Part shown: piece after piece, positions 6,965 to 16,800 of the stretch
How the letters are laid out: each line of letters begins with the position of its first letter
Numbering within the stretch: the stretch's first letter is position 1
Origin: Arthrobacter_B citreus
Lineage (GTDB): Bacteria > Actinomycetota > Actinomycetes > Actinomycetales > Micrococcaceae
Assembly: GCF_042429235.1 (NCBI RefSeq)
Contig: NZ_JBHMBA010000008.1
Reading direction: 5' to 3' (one strand)
Length of the DNA stretch: 64,000 nt
The notes under the pieces: generated by a model
Databases searched by the model: none
Seen by the model: only the letters and a program-made list of their open reading frames with translations
Told to the model about the DNA's origin: nothing
Position numbers and translations under genes: made by a program

Positions 6965-9080
6965 CCGGGCTGTGGGTGCCGGCGAGCAGGGCCCAGTCCC
7001 CGGTGCGGGGGGACCAGCATTTGGTGGCCGGGTCACGCTGAAGGGTGGGGCCGGCATCCAGGGAAACCCGCACCGTTGTCTCCGCGCCGGGCTGCAGCGT
7101 CACTTTCCGGAAGCCCAGGAGTTGAGCCACCGGCCTGGAAACTGACACGTCTGCGGCGTAGATCTGAACCACGGTGGAGCCCGTGCGGTTACCGGTGTTC
7201 GTGACAAGCACGTCCGCGGTGCCGCCGGTGTCATCGAAGAGATGGTTGAGAAGGCGGTGCTCGAACGTGGTGTAGCCCAGGCCGAAACCGAACGGGAAGG
7301 CCGGCGCGTTCCCCTCGCCGTCGAGCCGGCGTTGACCCCACTTATCGTCGTAGACGACGGACTTCGCCGCGCGGTCAAACGGCGGCAGATGCGCGGCGTC
7401 CGCCGGCAGCACAAACGGCAGCCGCCCGCCGGGCTCCGCAGCACCGGTCAGCACGTCCGCCAGCCCGCGTCCACCCTCCATGCCTCCGTACCAGGCGAGG
7501 ACAAGCGCGGGCACGTGCCCGCGCCATTCCTCCGTGAGGATCGCGCTGCCGCCGATCAGCACGACGACGGTCCGGGGGTTCGCGGCGGCCACCGCGCGGA
7601 TGAGGCGCACGTCGGAGGGGCGCAGGTGCAGCGAGCTGCGGTCGCCGCCCCGGACGAACCGCGACGCCAGATGGGCGAGACCAATGAGGGCCCGGCGGAG
7701 GGCACCCGCGCCAAAGGCCCGGCCTAGGACACCGACGTCGACGCCGCCGGTGACCACGGACTCGCCCTCGTCATGCTGGTCCAGGCCGACGACGACGACG
7801 GCCGTGTCCGCGGCCGCCGCCAGTGCGGCGGCGGTGCGTTCGTTCCGGCCTGACGCAGCCGTGATGCGCACCCGGGGGAGGGCTTCGCGCAACCCCTGCA
7901 GCGGCGAGATTGTGGCGGGAGGCCGGACTCGTGACGAGCCGTGATCGCCCAGGTTCGCCCGTTCCGCGAGCCGCCCGATCACCGCGAGGCGGCGGATGGA
8001 GGGAGCCAGCGGCAGGAGCGGTGTTTCACCACGGATTTCATTCTTCAGCAGAACGGTCGACTCCACGGCGACCCGGCGGGCAAGCGCCCGGTGGGTGGGG
8101 GAGGCGATGAGGGCAGCGCTGGGCTCCGCCAATTCCCGGGTGGCGGCATGCTGGACGCTGGTGCGCAGGATGCGGCCGGCGGACTGCAGTACGGTGGCAC
8201 GGGCCAGTTCTCCGCTGCGCAGCGCGGCCGGCAGGTCGCGGGCGCGGACCAGCCGCAGCGGCATCTCCACGTCCATCCCGGCCTGCAGGCTGGCGGCGGC
8301 GTCGTGGGTGCCGAACACCCAGTCGCTGGTTACAAACCCGGGGAAGCCCCACTCATGCCGCAGTACATCGGTGAGCAGGGCGTGATTGACATCCATGTAC
8401 TCGCCCCGCACCCGGTTGTAGGAACTCATCACCGAATCGGCACCGGCGTCCACAACGGCCTTGAAATGCGGCAGGTACACCTCGTGCAGGGCATGCTCGT
8501 CCACTGACACATCGACCTCGAAGCGCTCGTCCTCCATCGAATTGAGCGCGAAGTGCTTCACGCACGCCATCGCGTGGACGCGTACGCCCCGGGTCATCGC
8601 CGCTCCCATCCTGCCGGTGAGCACCGGATCCTCCCCGTAGCACTCCTGAGCCCGGCCCCACGCCGGGTGGCGGAGCAGATTCACGCAGATGGAAGCGGAG
8701 TAGTTGGCTCCCCGTGCCCTGGTTTCCAGACCGACGGCGAGCCCGACCTGTTCCTCCAGCGACGGATTCCAGGTGGCGGCCCGCGCCATCGTCACGGGGA
8801 AGGCCGTGGAGGCGCCAATCACGACGCCGCGGCCACCGTCGCTGAACCGGATTCCGGGGATGCCCAGCCGCGGGACCGCCCCGGCCACGAACGCCCGCCG
8901 GTGCAGCAGCATCGGGATGAACGGGAGCAGCAGCCCGGGGGAGTCGCCGTCGAGCAGCCCGAGGAGCTCCCGGTCCGTCATCTGCTGGATTAGTTGGTTG
9001 GCGGCTTCATCGGCATTGAGCTTGCCGGTCCGTACTGCCCGGACCGCCTCGCCGTAGGCGGCCGCCGTCGTCATCTTCAT
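6831..9080 (-). CDS. Glycoside hydrolase family 3 beta-glucosidase-type enzyme
   Basis: A 749-residue GH3 enzyme without a signal peptide, so probably cytoplasmic. The N-terminal barrel carries K-H-F at 175-177 and the nucleophile Asp253 in T-S-D-W. The alpha/beta sandwich follows (L-L-K-N-E-x-x..., then V-L-I-G-G-S-A-I). The C-terminal part is a fibronectin III-like domain (V-T-N-T-G-N-R-T-G-S-T-V-V-Q-I-Y). It likely removes terminal beta-linked glucose or xylose from small glycosides. The start at ATG 9080 has a second ATG two codons later and no strong ribosome site. The last 134 bp overlap the 3' end of the convergent glycosyltransferase gene; the tail beyond the FnIII-like domain is low in similarity to anything recognisable. 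Confidence 0.88.
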   Translation of the reverse strand: MKMTTAAAYGEAVRAVRTGKLNADEAANQLIQQMTDRELLGLLDGDSPGLLLPFIPMLLHRRAFVAGAVPRLGIPGIRFSDGGRGVVIGASTAFPVTMARAATWNPSLEEQVGLAVGLETRARGANYSASICVNLLRHPAWGRAQECYGEDPVLTGRMGAAMTRGVRVHAMACVKHFALNSMEDERFEVDVSVDEHALHEVYLPHFKAVVDAGADSVMSSYNRVRGEYMDVNHALLTDVLRHEWGFPGFVTSDWVFGTHDAAASLQAGMDVEMPLRLVRARDLPAALRSGELARATVLQSAGRILRTSVQHAATRELAEPSAALIASPTHRALARRVAVESTVLLKNEIRGETPLLPLAPSIRRLAVIGRLAERANLGDHGSSRVRPPATISPLQGLREALPRVRITAASGRNERTAAALAAAADTAVVVVGLDQHDEGESVVTGGVDVGVLGRAFGAGALRRALIGLAHLASRFVRGGDRSSLHLRPSDVRLIRAVAAANPRTVVVLIGGSAILTEEWRGHVPALVLAWYGGMEGGRGLADVLTGAAEPGGRLPFVLPADAAHLPPFDRAAKSVVYDDKWGQRRLDGEGNAPAFPFGFGLGYTTFEHRLLNHLFDDTGGTADVLVTNTGNRTGSTVVQIYAADVSVSRPVAQLLGFRKVTLQPGAETTVRVSLDAGPTLQRDPATKCWSPRTGDWALLAGTHSPVSWTDAVRLRCPAEPAGKDGTSQRGQTAFHPSAGWSGSAAAPPT

Positions 9081-9157
9081 GGACTAGATTCTGCACCCTG
9101 AGAGTGCGAGCCGTGGGTGCGCCGCAGCCGGCAGCCGGAAAACAGATTTCAGCCGGC

Positions 9158-9817
9158 CTAGGCGGACTGCACATATGCCAGCACGGCCAGCACCCGCCGG
9201 TGATCTTCGGGGCTGTGCTGCAGGCCCAGCTTGGCGAAGATGGACGTGATGTTCTTCTCCACGGCACCTGCGGACAGGAACAGGGCGCTGCCAACGGCGG
9301 CGTTGGTCCGGCCTTGGGCCATCAGCTCCAGCACCTCGCGCTCCCGCGGCGTCAGCGTGTCCAGCACCGCATGGCGCCGCGATGCGCCCATCAGCTGCTG
9401 GACCACCTCAGGATCCAGCACCGTCTCCCCGCGGGCCAGCCGCTCCAGGGCACCAAGGAAGTCCCCGACGTCGGCCACCCGGTCCTTCAGCAGGTAGCCA
9501 ACACCGGCCGGGTTGCCGGCCAGCAGCTCCGCGGCATACCGGGTCTCCACATACTGCGACAGCACCAGCACGCCAATGCAGGGATGCAGGCGGCGCAGCG
9601 CGATGGCTGCCTGGATACCCTCATCGGTGAAGGTGGGCGGCATCCGGTTATCCAGGATGACGACGTCGGGCCGGTCGCCGTCCTCCGCCCCGACCACGGC
9701 GGCCAGGAGATCAGCGGCGTTGTCGACGGCGATGTCCACCTCATGCCCGCGGCTGGCCAGCAGCTCCACCAGGCCTGCCCGCAGCAGGGCGGAGTCTTCG
9801 GCCAGCGCCAGCCTCAC
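9158..9817 (-). CDS. NarL/FixJ-type response regulator
   Basis: A 219-residue regulator with an N-terminal receiver domain (acid pocket Glu7/Asp8, phosphoacceptor Asp56 in V-V-I-L-D-N) and a C-terminal LuxR helix-turn-helix (L-T-P-R-E-R-E-V-L-E-L-M, then V-E-K-N-I-T-S-I-F-A-K-L). It pairs with the histidine kinase just upstream. The GTG start at 9817 is chosen because the receiver domain begins there. It overlaps the stop of a 17-codon reading frame in a GTGA junction, which implies coupled translation. The open frame extends to 9946, but that part lies within the kinase gene and is not domain-like. Confidence 0.88.
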   Translation of the reverse strand: MRLALAEDSALLRAGLVELLASRGHEVDIAVDNAADLLAAVVGAEDGDRPDVVILDNRMPPTFTDEGIQAAIALRRLHPCIGVLVLSQYVETRYAAELLAGNPAGVGYLLKDRVADVGDFLGALERLARGETVLDPEVVQQLMGASRRHAVLDTLTPREREVLELMAQGRTNAAVGSALFLSAGAVEKNITSIFAKLGLQHSPEDHRRVLAVLAYVQSA

Positions 9818-9867
9818 GCGGGAAGGGGTGCAGGGCAGGCTGCAGCGAAGCAGAGCTGGAGAATCAT
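9814..9867 (-). other. 17-codon mini-ORF linking kinase and regulator
   Basis: An ATG at 9867 overlaps the kinase stop (ATGA). The frame runs 17 codons and ends at a TGA that overlaps the regulator's GTG (GTGA). Double overlap would let ribosomes pass from kinase to regulator. It may have no role as a peptide. Confidence 0.35.
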
Positions 9868-11189
9868 GCCTTCGAGGATAGCGGAAGCTCAACGCTGATT
9901 CGGGTGGGCCCGCCCGCAGGGGAGTCGATCTCCAGCCGGCCGTCAACAGACCCGATCCGTTCCTGCAGGCCGGCCAGGCCGGTGCGGGTGCCGGCCGCCG
10001 TCCGTCGGCTGATCGCCGCGTCGCCGTGCCCGTTGTCGGTAACGCTCAGCAGCAGGGCGTCGTCATCATGGCCGGCAACCGTAATCGCGATCCCGGTGCC
10101 GCCGGAGTGCTTGACGGCGTTGTTCACCAGCTCGCTGGCGCAGAAGTAGGCAATGGCCTCAACCGCGGGGTCGGGGCGCCGGGCCAGCGCGTAGCTGACC
10201 GTGGCGGGCAGGGCCGAGCCGGCGGCCAGCGTCACCAGTGCGGTGTCCAGGCCGTCCTCGAGAGCGGCCGGGCGGATGCCGCGGGCCAGGCCGCGCAGAT
10301 CCGTCAGGGCTTCCTTGGCGGTGCCGGTGGCACTGTCCAGCAGGGACAGGATTTCGGGGCTGGCCTTTTCGCTGGACAGGCGCTCGCGGACATCGCCAAC
10401 CTTCATGGCAATGGCCACCAGCTGAGCCTGGGTACCGTCATGCAGATCCCGTTCAATCCGGCGCAGGCGGGAGTCGGCGTCGTCCACCGAGGCGCTGCGG
10501 GACTGCTCCAGCTGGCGCACCCGCAGGCTTGACGCCGTCGGGGTGAGGAGGGCAGCTGCCAGAAGCACCTGCACGCGGGCGGTTCCGTTGTTGATCGACG
10601 GCCAGATGAGCAGCAGAAGCAGGCCGGCCCCGGCGAAGATCCACTGCCACTGGGCAGTGTCCGCATACACATCAGGAAAGACCTGGCTGCCCCGGTGCCA
10701 GCTGCCGTCCGATGCCTGCTGCATGGGCAGGTAGCGGTACCAGAACCAGTGGGTCAGCCCGCCCAGTGCCGTGATCAGCCAGGTGATGCTGAGTACCGCG
10801 AACGTCATGGAAGTGATGAAGGACAACACCATGTGGGCCAGTGCCCTCCAGCCGGCGGCGTCGGTCAGGCCGCTGCGGAGGAAGCCGACAAAGCCCGGGC
10901 GCGGGGCAAACGGCAGCGGGGCCGGCAGCTCGGTGCCCAGAAGGTTTAGCACCAGTCCCCGGTTGAGTTTCCCCCAGCCGCGCGCTCCAATGATCATCGC
11001 GGCCGGAATCACCAGCCCGGCCCAGGTCACCAGCAGTCCGGCGCCGAGGGACACGGCGGTGACCGCATAGGTCAGGGCCAGCGGCGCCAGGAGAACTGAG
11101 ATCCAGTGATAGCCGAAGGCCCGCCAGGTTTTGGCCTGCAGCAGAGCGGGGCTGCGGGATGGGCGGGCGGGGGAAGCGGATAACGTCAT
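9864..11189 (-). CDS. Two-component sensor histidine kinase (HisKA_3 type)
   Basis: A 441-residue membrane kinase. Residues about 25-215 contain four to five hydrophobic helices in the style of the actinobacterial Sensor domain, with a short extracytoplasmic loop around 150-180. The dimerisation/phosphotransfer region has His250 in E-R-D-L-H-D-G-T-Q. The ATP-binding domain shows the N-box E-L-V-N-N-A-V-K-H and D-N-G-H-G. It presumably phosphorylates the adjacent NarL-type regulator; the signal is unknown. The start is ATG 11189. Confidence 0.88.
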   Translation of the reverse strand: MTLSASPARPSRSPALLQAKTWRAFGYHWISVLLAPLALTYAVTAVSLGAGLLVTWAGLVIPAAMIIGARGWGKLNRGLVLNLLGTELPAPLPFAPRPGFVGFLRSGLTDAAGWRALAHMVLSFITSMTFAVLSITWLITALGGLTHWFWYRYLPMQQASDGSWHRGSQVFPDVYADTAQWQWIFAGAGLLLLLIWPSINNGTARVQVLLAAALLTPTASSLRVRQLEQSRSASVDDADSRLRRIERDLHDGTQAQLVAIAMKVGDVRERLSSEKASPEILSLLDSATGTAKEALTDLRGLARGIRPAALEDGLDTALVTLAAGSALPATVSYALARRPDPAVEAIAYFCASELVNNAVKHSGGTGIAITVAGHDDDALLLSVTDNGHGDAAISRRTAAGTRTGLAGLQERIGSVDGRLEIDSPAGGPTRISVELPLSSKA

Positions 11190-11289
11190 GGTCTAAGTCT
11201 GCTGGTCCCCGCGGCGGTGTGACACCGGGTAAGCCGCCGGGCTGCGGTGGGGATAACCCCCGCGGGTATCAGTCCGCACCCCAGTGTGC

Positions 11290-11859
11290 CTAGCCGCCGC
11301 TGCTCCAGTGCAGGTAGGCCTCGGCGAGCTGTTCGGGAACTCCCGGGGCTGCTTCGCGGATGGCGGGCACCTGCGGGCGGGTAATGGTGGCCACCGCCAC
11401 AACGACCCCGAGGGCCGTGATGCTCATCCGCACGGCATTCCTGTGCTTCAGGATGGCCAGCAGCTCTTCCAAGGCGTTGAGGGCCGGCTGTTGGATCTGC
11501 ACGAGCGGTGATGCGTCGGCAGCGTCTGTCCCTGCGTTGGCCTGCAGGCCAAGGCCGTCAGTCAGGGCTCCGAGTTCCATGTCCATCAACCTGGCCAGCA
11601 ACCCCCGCCACGCATCCGCCGGGTCCTTCTCGGCAGCGCCGCGGGCTTCGGCAACGATCTCCAGGATCTCCCGCACCATGTCCTCGATCACCGCGCGGAT
11701 CAGGTCATCACGGGAGGGGAAGTTCCGGTACAGCGTCGCTATGCCCACACCGCTGGCAGCAGCCACTGCCTCCAGGGCAACGTCACCGCCCCGCGCGGCA
11801 AACACATGCCGCGCGTGACGGATAATCGCTTCTCTTCGCTGTGCAGCGTCCGCCCTCAT
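11290..11859 (-). CDS. TetR-family transcriptional regulator
   Basis: A 189-residue repressor-type protein. Residues about 8-55 form the TetR helix-turn-helix (R-R-E-A-I-I-R-H-A-R...G-V-G-I-A-T-L-Y-R-N-F-P-S-R-D-D-L), and the rest is a helical ligand domain. The start at ATG 11859 is preceded by GGGGAG; the frame is open to 12138 but that lies in the divergent gene. It is divergent from a membrane protein gene across a long inverted repeat at 11893-11934, the obvious candidate operator, so it probably represses the membrane gene and itself. Confidence 0.88.
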   Translation of the reverse strand: MRADAAQRREAIIRHARHVFAARGGDVALEAVAAASGVGIATLYRNFPSRDDLIRAVIEDMVREILEIVAEARGAAEKDPADAWRGLLARLMDMELGALTDGLGLQANAGTDAADASPLVQIQQPALNALEELLAILKHRNAVRMSITALGVVVAVATITRPQVPAIREAAPGVPEQLAEAYLHWSSGG

Positions 11860-11892
11860 CCGCGCTCCCCTCAAGTTGACCTTCAGTCTAAA

Positions 11893-11934
11893 CCGGAGGA
11901 ATATCATCCGTAGAAGCGGAGGATGTTCCTCCGG
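11893..11934. promoter_or_regulatory. Inverted repeat, candidate TetR operator
   Basis: Two 18-bp arms (11893-11910 and 11917-11934) match at 16 of 18 positions around a 6-bp centre. They lie between the divergent TetR and membrane protein genes, ending 13 bp before the latter's start codon. Size and position suit a TetR binding site. Confidence 0.6.
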
Positions 11935-11947
11935 AAAAGAAGGAATC

Positions 11948-12958
11948 ATGTCATCGCCAACGCCGTCATCCGGCTCCCACCGAAAGCACGCGGCCGTTTG
12001 GGCCGGTCTGACCATCGGACTCTCCGTCATCCTGCTTGCCCTTCTGATGCTGTTCATCTCGCCGTCGCTCCTCTCCGGACCGCGGGATTTGGCGTTGGGC
12101 GTGGTGGGGCCGCAGGACCGGGCAGAATCGGTCGCCAAAACACTGGAGGACCAGTCGCCGGGTGCCTTCGTGGTGCAGTCCTACGAGAGCGCGGACGACC
12201 TCGAGCAGGGAATCCGGGACCGGGACATCGTTGGCGGGTTCGACTTCACCGATCCTGATATGACCGTCTACGTCGCCAGTGCCAGCTCTACAGCTGTGTC
12301 GGGAACTGTGAGCAACGTCGGGGCCACAATGGCGGGCAGCATGGGACAAACCGCCGAGACCGTGGACGTGGTCCCGCTTCCCCCGGGAGACCCGACCGGC
12401 GTGGGCATCGGGGGCCTGGCCTTTCCGCTGGTCTTTGGCGGCATTGTGCCGGCCGTGGCGTTCCGCTCCATGCTGTCCGGACAGCGCTGGTGGATCTTCG
12501 CCGGACTTACCGGCTTTTCGGTGGCTGGCGGGTTCGTCGTCGCCGCGGTCCTGAAATTCATGTTCGGCAGCATCGAGGGGCCGCTGGTCCCGGTTGCGGC
12601 CAGCGTGGCGCTGGGCATTGCAGCGCTGGCCCTGCCTCTGGCCGGCCTCAACGAGTGTTTTGGCACGAAGGGCTTCACCATAGCCGCGATGTCCATGATG
12701 TTTGTTGGCAACCCCTTTGCCGGCATCGCCACCAGTGCCCAGTGGCTTCCAGGCGGGGTGGCGATGATCGGCCAGCTCCTTCCGCCCGGCGCTGCCGGCA
12801 CCCTCGTACGATCAGTGGCCTATTTCGACGGCGTCGGGGGCGGCGCTGCCGCCCTGACTCTGGCTGTATGGGTCCTGGCGGGAGTCCTGCTGTGGTTCAG
12901 CGGCCCCCGGATCACGGCCGCCAAGGCCAGGAAAAAGGCGGCACTCCCGGCGGCCTGA
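11948..12958 (+). CDS. YhgE/Pip-like ABC-2-type membrane protein
   Basis: A 336-residue membrane protein. One helix (about 15-40) anchors a soluble extracytoplasmic segment (about 45-145), followed by five hydrophobic helices to the end. This is the layout of YhgE/Pip or DUF3533-type proteins and of ABC-2 permeases. The start at ATG 11948 follows AAGGAA; the open frame continues upstream through the inverted repeat but has no other good start. Being divergent from a TetR gene suggests inducible export or membrane stress response, by inference. The substrate is unknown. Confidence 0.7.
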   Translation: MSSPTPSSGSHRKHAAVWAGLTIGLSVILLALLMLFISPSLLSGPRDLALGVVGPQDRAESVAKTLEDQSPGAFVVQSYESADDLEQGIRDRDIVGGFDFTDPDMTVYVASASSTAVSGTVSNVGATMAGSMGQTAETVDVVPLPPGDPTGVGIGGLAFPLVFGGIVPAVAFRSMLSGQRWWIFAGLTGFSVAGGFVVAAVLKFMFGSIEGPLVPVAASVALGIAALALPLAGLNECFGTKGFTIAAMSMMFVGNPFAGIATSAQWLPGGVAMIGQLLPPGAAGTLVRSVAYFDGVGGGAAALTLAVWVLAGVLLWFSGPRITAAKARKKAALPAA

Positions 12959-12995
12959 GATCGTGTGATTGGTGAGGCCGGGACATGCAATCCCC

Positions 12996-13034
12996 GAGCC
13001 GGCGGAAAACACAGACGCTGTTTTCCGCCGGCTC
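12996..13034. terminator. Two-way terminator hairpin
   Basis: A 15-bp perfect stem (12996-13010 with 13020-13034) with a 9-nt loop sits between convergent genes and is followed by TCTCTT on the plus strand. Confidence 0.8.
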
Positions 13035-13042
13035 TCTCTTGC

Positions 13043-13654
13043 TTAGCTGCTGACCCCGGGCGCGGTGCCGATGCTGGAGTTGTCACCGAGAATGTCCAGC
13101 ATGCAGGCGGCGAGGTCGCGGCGCGGAACAGTTCCGCCCAGGGTTCCTTTGTCGTCCGTTTTCAGGGCTTTCCAAGTCCCTGCCGGTTCCTTGTTGGTGA
13201 GGCCGGTCGGCCGGACGATGGTCCAGTCGAGACCCGACGCTTTGACGGCCGCCTCCTGCTCGTTGTGATCGGCCAGCGCCTTGGCCAGCGCCACCTGCAT
13301 GAGCAGCCGCAGCGGCGCAGGCATCTGCTTGCCCGAGTCTCCGGCGCCCAGCGAAGACTGCACAAGCAGCCGGCGCACGCCTTCCCTCTGCATGGCGGTT
13401 ATGACGGCCCGGGTGACGGCCGTGCGCTGATGCGCAACGCCTTTTGCGCGGCCAACGGTGACGACGACGGCGTCGGCCCCTGACACTGCCGACGCAGCGG
13501 TGTCCGGATCCGTCGCATTGCCGGCCACGGCTCGCACACCGGCCGGTGCGCGGCCGCTGCGCGAAAGAACCGTGACGTCGTGTCCCGCAGCCTGGGCAAG
13601 GGAAGCCAGTTCGGCTCCGGTGCCGCCGGAGCCGCCGATGATGGTGATTTTCAC
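13043..13654 (-). CDS. NAD(P)-binding protein, NmrA/SDR-like
   Basis: A 203-residue single Rossmann domain of the atypical SDR type (NAD(P)-binding, NmrA/BVR-B-like). The dinucleotide loop is I-I-G-G-S-G-G-T-G near 5-13, an R-S-G-R segment follows strand two, and W-T-I-V-R-P-T-G-L near 150 is typical of the family. It likely acts as a small oxidoreductase or a redox sensor; the substrate cannot be told. GTG 13654 is chosen for the AGAGGA site seven bases upstream and because the beta strand starts there; the frame is open to 13783 but that part is not protein-like. Confidence 0.8.
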   Translation of the reverse strand: MKITIIGGSGGTGAELASLAQAAGHDVTVLSRSGRAPAGVRAVAGNATDPDTAASAVSGADAVVVTVGRAKGVAHQRTAVTRAVITAMQREGVRRLLVQSSLGAGDSGKQMPAPLRLLMQVALAKALADHNEQEAAVKASGLDWTIVRPTGLTNKEPAGTWKALKTDDKGTLGGTVPRRDLAACMLDILGDNSSIGTAPGVSS

Positions 13655-13842
13655 GTAATCCTCTTGTTGTTGTTTGGGCCGCAGATCTGCAACCAGTTTA
13701 TCTATGGGGAGAAGCTCAGGCTTCTCGCCCGGGCAACGTGGCGTTCGAAGGGATCCGCACCGAGAATGAACCGTTATTTTCATGGGCTATGTTGTCCTAG
13801 AACGATTCCCGCCGGGAGCCGTTGCGTGAAGGAGCAGAGGCC

Positions 13843-16800
13843 GTGACAAAAATTCGTGTGAGCAACGATCGATTTGGCCTGAACCTTTTAGGAGCCCTCG
13901 GCCGGTACAAGGAAGGGGATGTCCTTGCGGTGCGTGAGGGAGAATACACGGTTGATTCCGTGAATCTCGTGAACGTCCGAATGGTGGGAGTGGGGGATCC
14001 GGCGAAAATAATCATCCGCGGGCAACTGAACATATACGGTGCCTGCAACATCTCTAATGTCACGATTCAGGCGCACCCTTTCCATAACGCAATATTCGTA
14101 AACCGCCCGGATGCCCGGGTCGAGTTGGATTTTTGTCACGTGTACGGAGAGCCGGCACTAAAGTATCCGGCAATTTTCGCCTCCGGAGGCACAATCGTCA
14201 TGCGCCAGGGCGATGTTCACCAAGGTAAGCTCTCCCGCGCCGTCTTCATTGAGCGGAACGCCGAATTCAGGGCATTTCACTCTTCCCTTGGCTGGGTCCA
14301 TGTGGATGGCAGCAGGGCGTTCCTCACCAACGCCAAGGCATCCACCATTGTTTGCCAGAACCGCGGTCGGGTCGAGGCATTGGAAAGCCTGGAGATGAGC
14401 CCGGACGAGGACCAACGGTCTCTGGTTATTCAGGGTGAGTCTGCCTGCAGCGTGGAGTGGCTGCGTGCGCCGTACGGTCCTTGGGAAGGGCTGTGCGATG
14501 AGAGCTATCTTCACATCGGCGGAATCGAGATGCCGGCGGGGGCAAGTTTTCTGGTATTCAAAGAGGGCCAGGGTGTTGTCGAATCTGGAAGCTCATCTCT
14601 TGTTGTCCGCGGCGCCGAAGCTGTGCCTGAGGTCCCTGGCCCGCCCGCCCCAAAGGTCGTCCTCTGGCAGCTTAAGGACGCCCGCGACTTTCAAACGGTT
14701 ATCGCACCCCAATTGAACCCCGGTGACACCATTGTGTTGGAAGAGGGTGAGTACTTTCTCGAGGAATTCGACAATTGGCTCGCCATAGGAATCGACATCA
14801 TGGGCAAAGGTCGGGCGGAAAAAACGATTATCAATGGGAGCCTGCTCATCATGGAAGGGTGCGATGTCGCTGTCGCCAACCTCACCCTTCGTCCCGCCGC
14901 CGACCGCAACGCACTATTGATGGAGACGGCTAACTCCGTGTCCATGACAAACGTAATCTTCGAGTCTCGGGACTCGGAGTTTCCCGCTGTTTGCATCCGG
15001 AATGGTACGGCGACCATGACACGATGCTTTGTGGTGGCTTCGCCGGATGCGGAAAGAGGCCTTGTCGACATTGGCAGTGGAGCGCATCTTGATGCCACTG
15101 ATTCCAGTCTTGGCTGGCTCCGTGTCTGGGATCGAAGCTCTGCTCAACTGTCCACGTGCAGCTCCCTGCAAGTCTGGGCCTGGGACCATGCCAGTGTTAC
15201 CGGCAGCGGCCATGTCATTGAACCTAACAGCTGTTCGCTGCGGCAAGTACTCAGTGGCGAAGAGTCCGCCGTGCACTTCGACCAGGTCGCTACAGCCGCC
15301 GAATATTTCGAGGGTTTCGCAAGCGGCGGGAGCTTGACCATCCAATGGCTGGATATCCCAGACGGTGGATCCGCCTCCATCCTCTTTGAGGACCATGCCC
15401 AGGTGGACGTCACAGGCAGGGAGATAAGCTTCGACGATCTGGATGTTTCAGCCGGGGGAGACGAACTCCCCGGAGATGTTCCGGAGCAATCCGATTTCGC
15501 TGAAGTGCCGTCATGCAGCGTTCCTGCACCGTGCCCTGTGTCATCAGATGTGGCATGTAACGCGGATCCGCTGGCCGAGATCCTGTCCCTGACGGGCCTG
15601 GAGAAGGTCAAGGACCAGGTCCAGTCATTTGTCCGGATGGTGCAATTCAACCAGGAGCGTCAGAAGCAGGGGCTGAAGGCTACGGGCTTCTCCATGCACA
15701 GCCTGTTCTTGGGGAATCCGGGGACAGGCAAAACGACCGTGGCGCGACTGCTGGGCAAGGCGCTTTTCAGCGCAAATGCGATCCGCCGGGATATATTCGT
15801 TGAGGCTGGGCGCCGGGACTTAGTGGGCGAACACTTGGGTTCCTCGGCGAATCTTACCCAGAAGGTGCTTGAAAGTGCGCGGGGCGGAGTCTTGTTCATA
15901 GACGAGGCTTACTCTCTCTACCAAAAAGACAACAACACTTTCGGGCAGGAGGCCGTGGATACACTCCTCACCTATATGGAAAACAACCGTGAAGACATCG
16001 TGGTAATTTATGCCGGCTACACGGACCGAATGCAGGATTTCCTGAATATGAACCCAGGCTTAAAATCCCGTGTCCCAAACCGTTTTGACTTCGAGGACTA
16101 TTCCCCTGCTGAGGTTGCGGAGATTGGATACCGGAGCCTGATGCAGGACGACTACACCGTGGACGAAGCCATCTATCACCGGGCTGTGGCTGGTGCCTAC
16201 AGCCGCAGCACGGACAAGAGTAATGGCCGTTGGGTCCGTAACTTTAACGAGGATCTCGTCAAAGAGATGGCCCGACGCGTCTTCAGCAGTAACTCTTCGT
16301 CTTCGTATGACCTGGCTGGAATAACGGTAGAAGATGTTTTCAACCTTACCGGAGGAGACTCGGGCGCCAGGGGGGAAAACACCCAACTCCTGCTCGACCA
16401 ATTGGATTCGCTGGTTGGTCTGGCTCCCGTCAAGGAGTGGATTCGCAAACTGGTGAACCGTGTCAGAGTGGACCAGCAGCGCATTGAACTCGAGGGAACT
16501 GTGTCCCGGCCGACCTACCACATGGTCTTTGCAGGCAATCCGGGCACGGGAAAAACAACAGTGGCGAAGATCATTGCTCAGCTCTTTTATAACCTGGGCA
16601 TCTTGGCGCATGCCACAGTCAAAGAAGTCGACCGCAGCAGCCTGGTTGGCGGCTGGATCGGCCACACGGAGGAAAAGACCTCCAAGGCGATCAATGAATC
16701 AATGGGCGGGGTCCTATTCGTTGACGAGGCATACCAGCTGAACCTTGAGAGCTCGGCAAATGATTTCGGCAAACAGGCAATCGAGACGCTCCTTCCCCGC

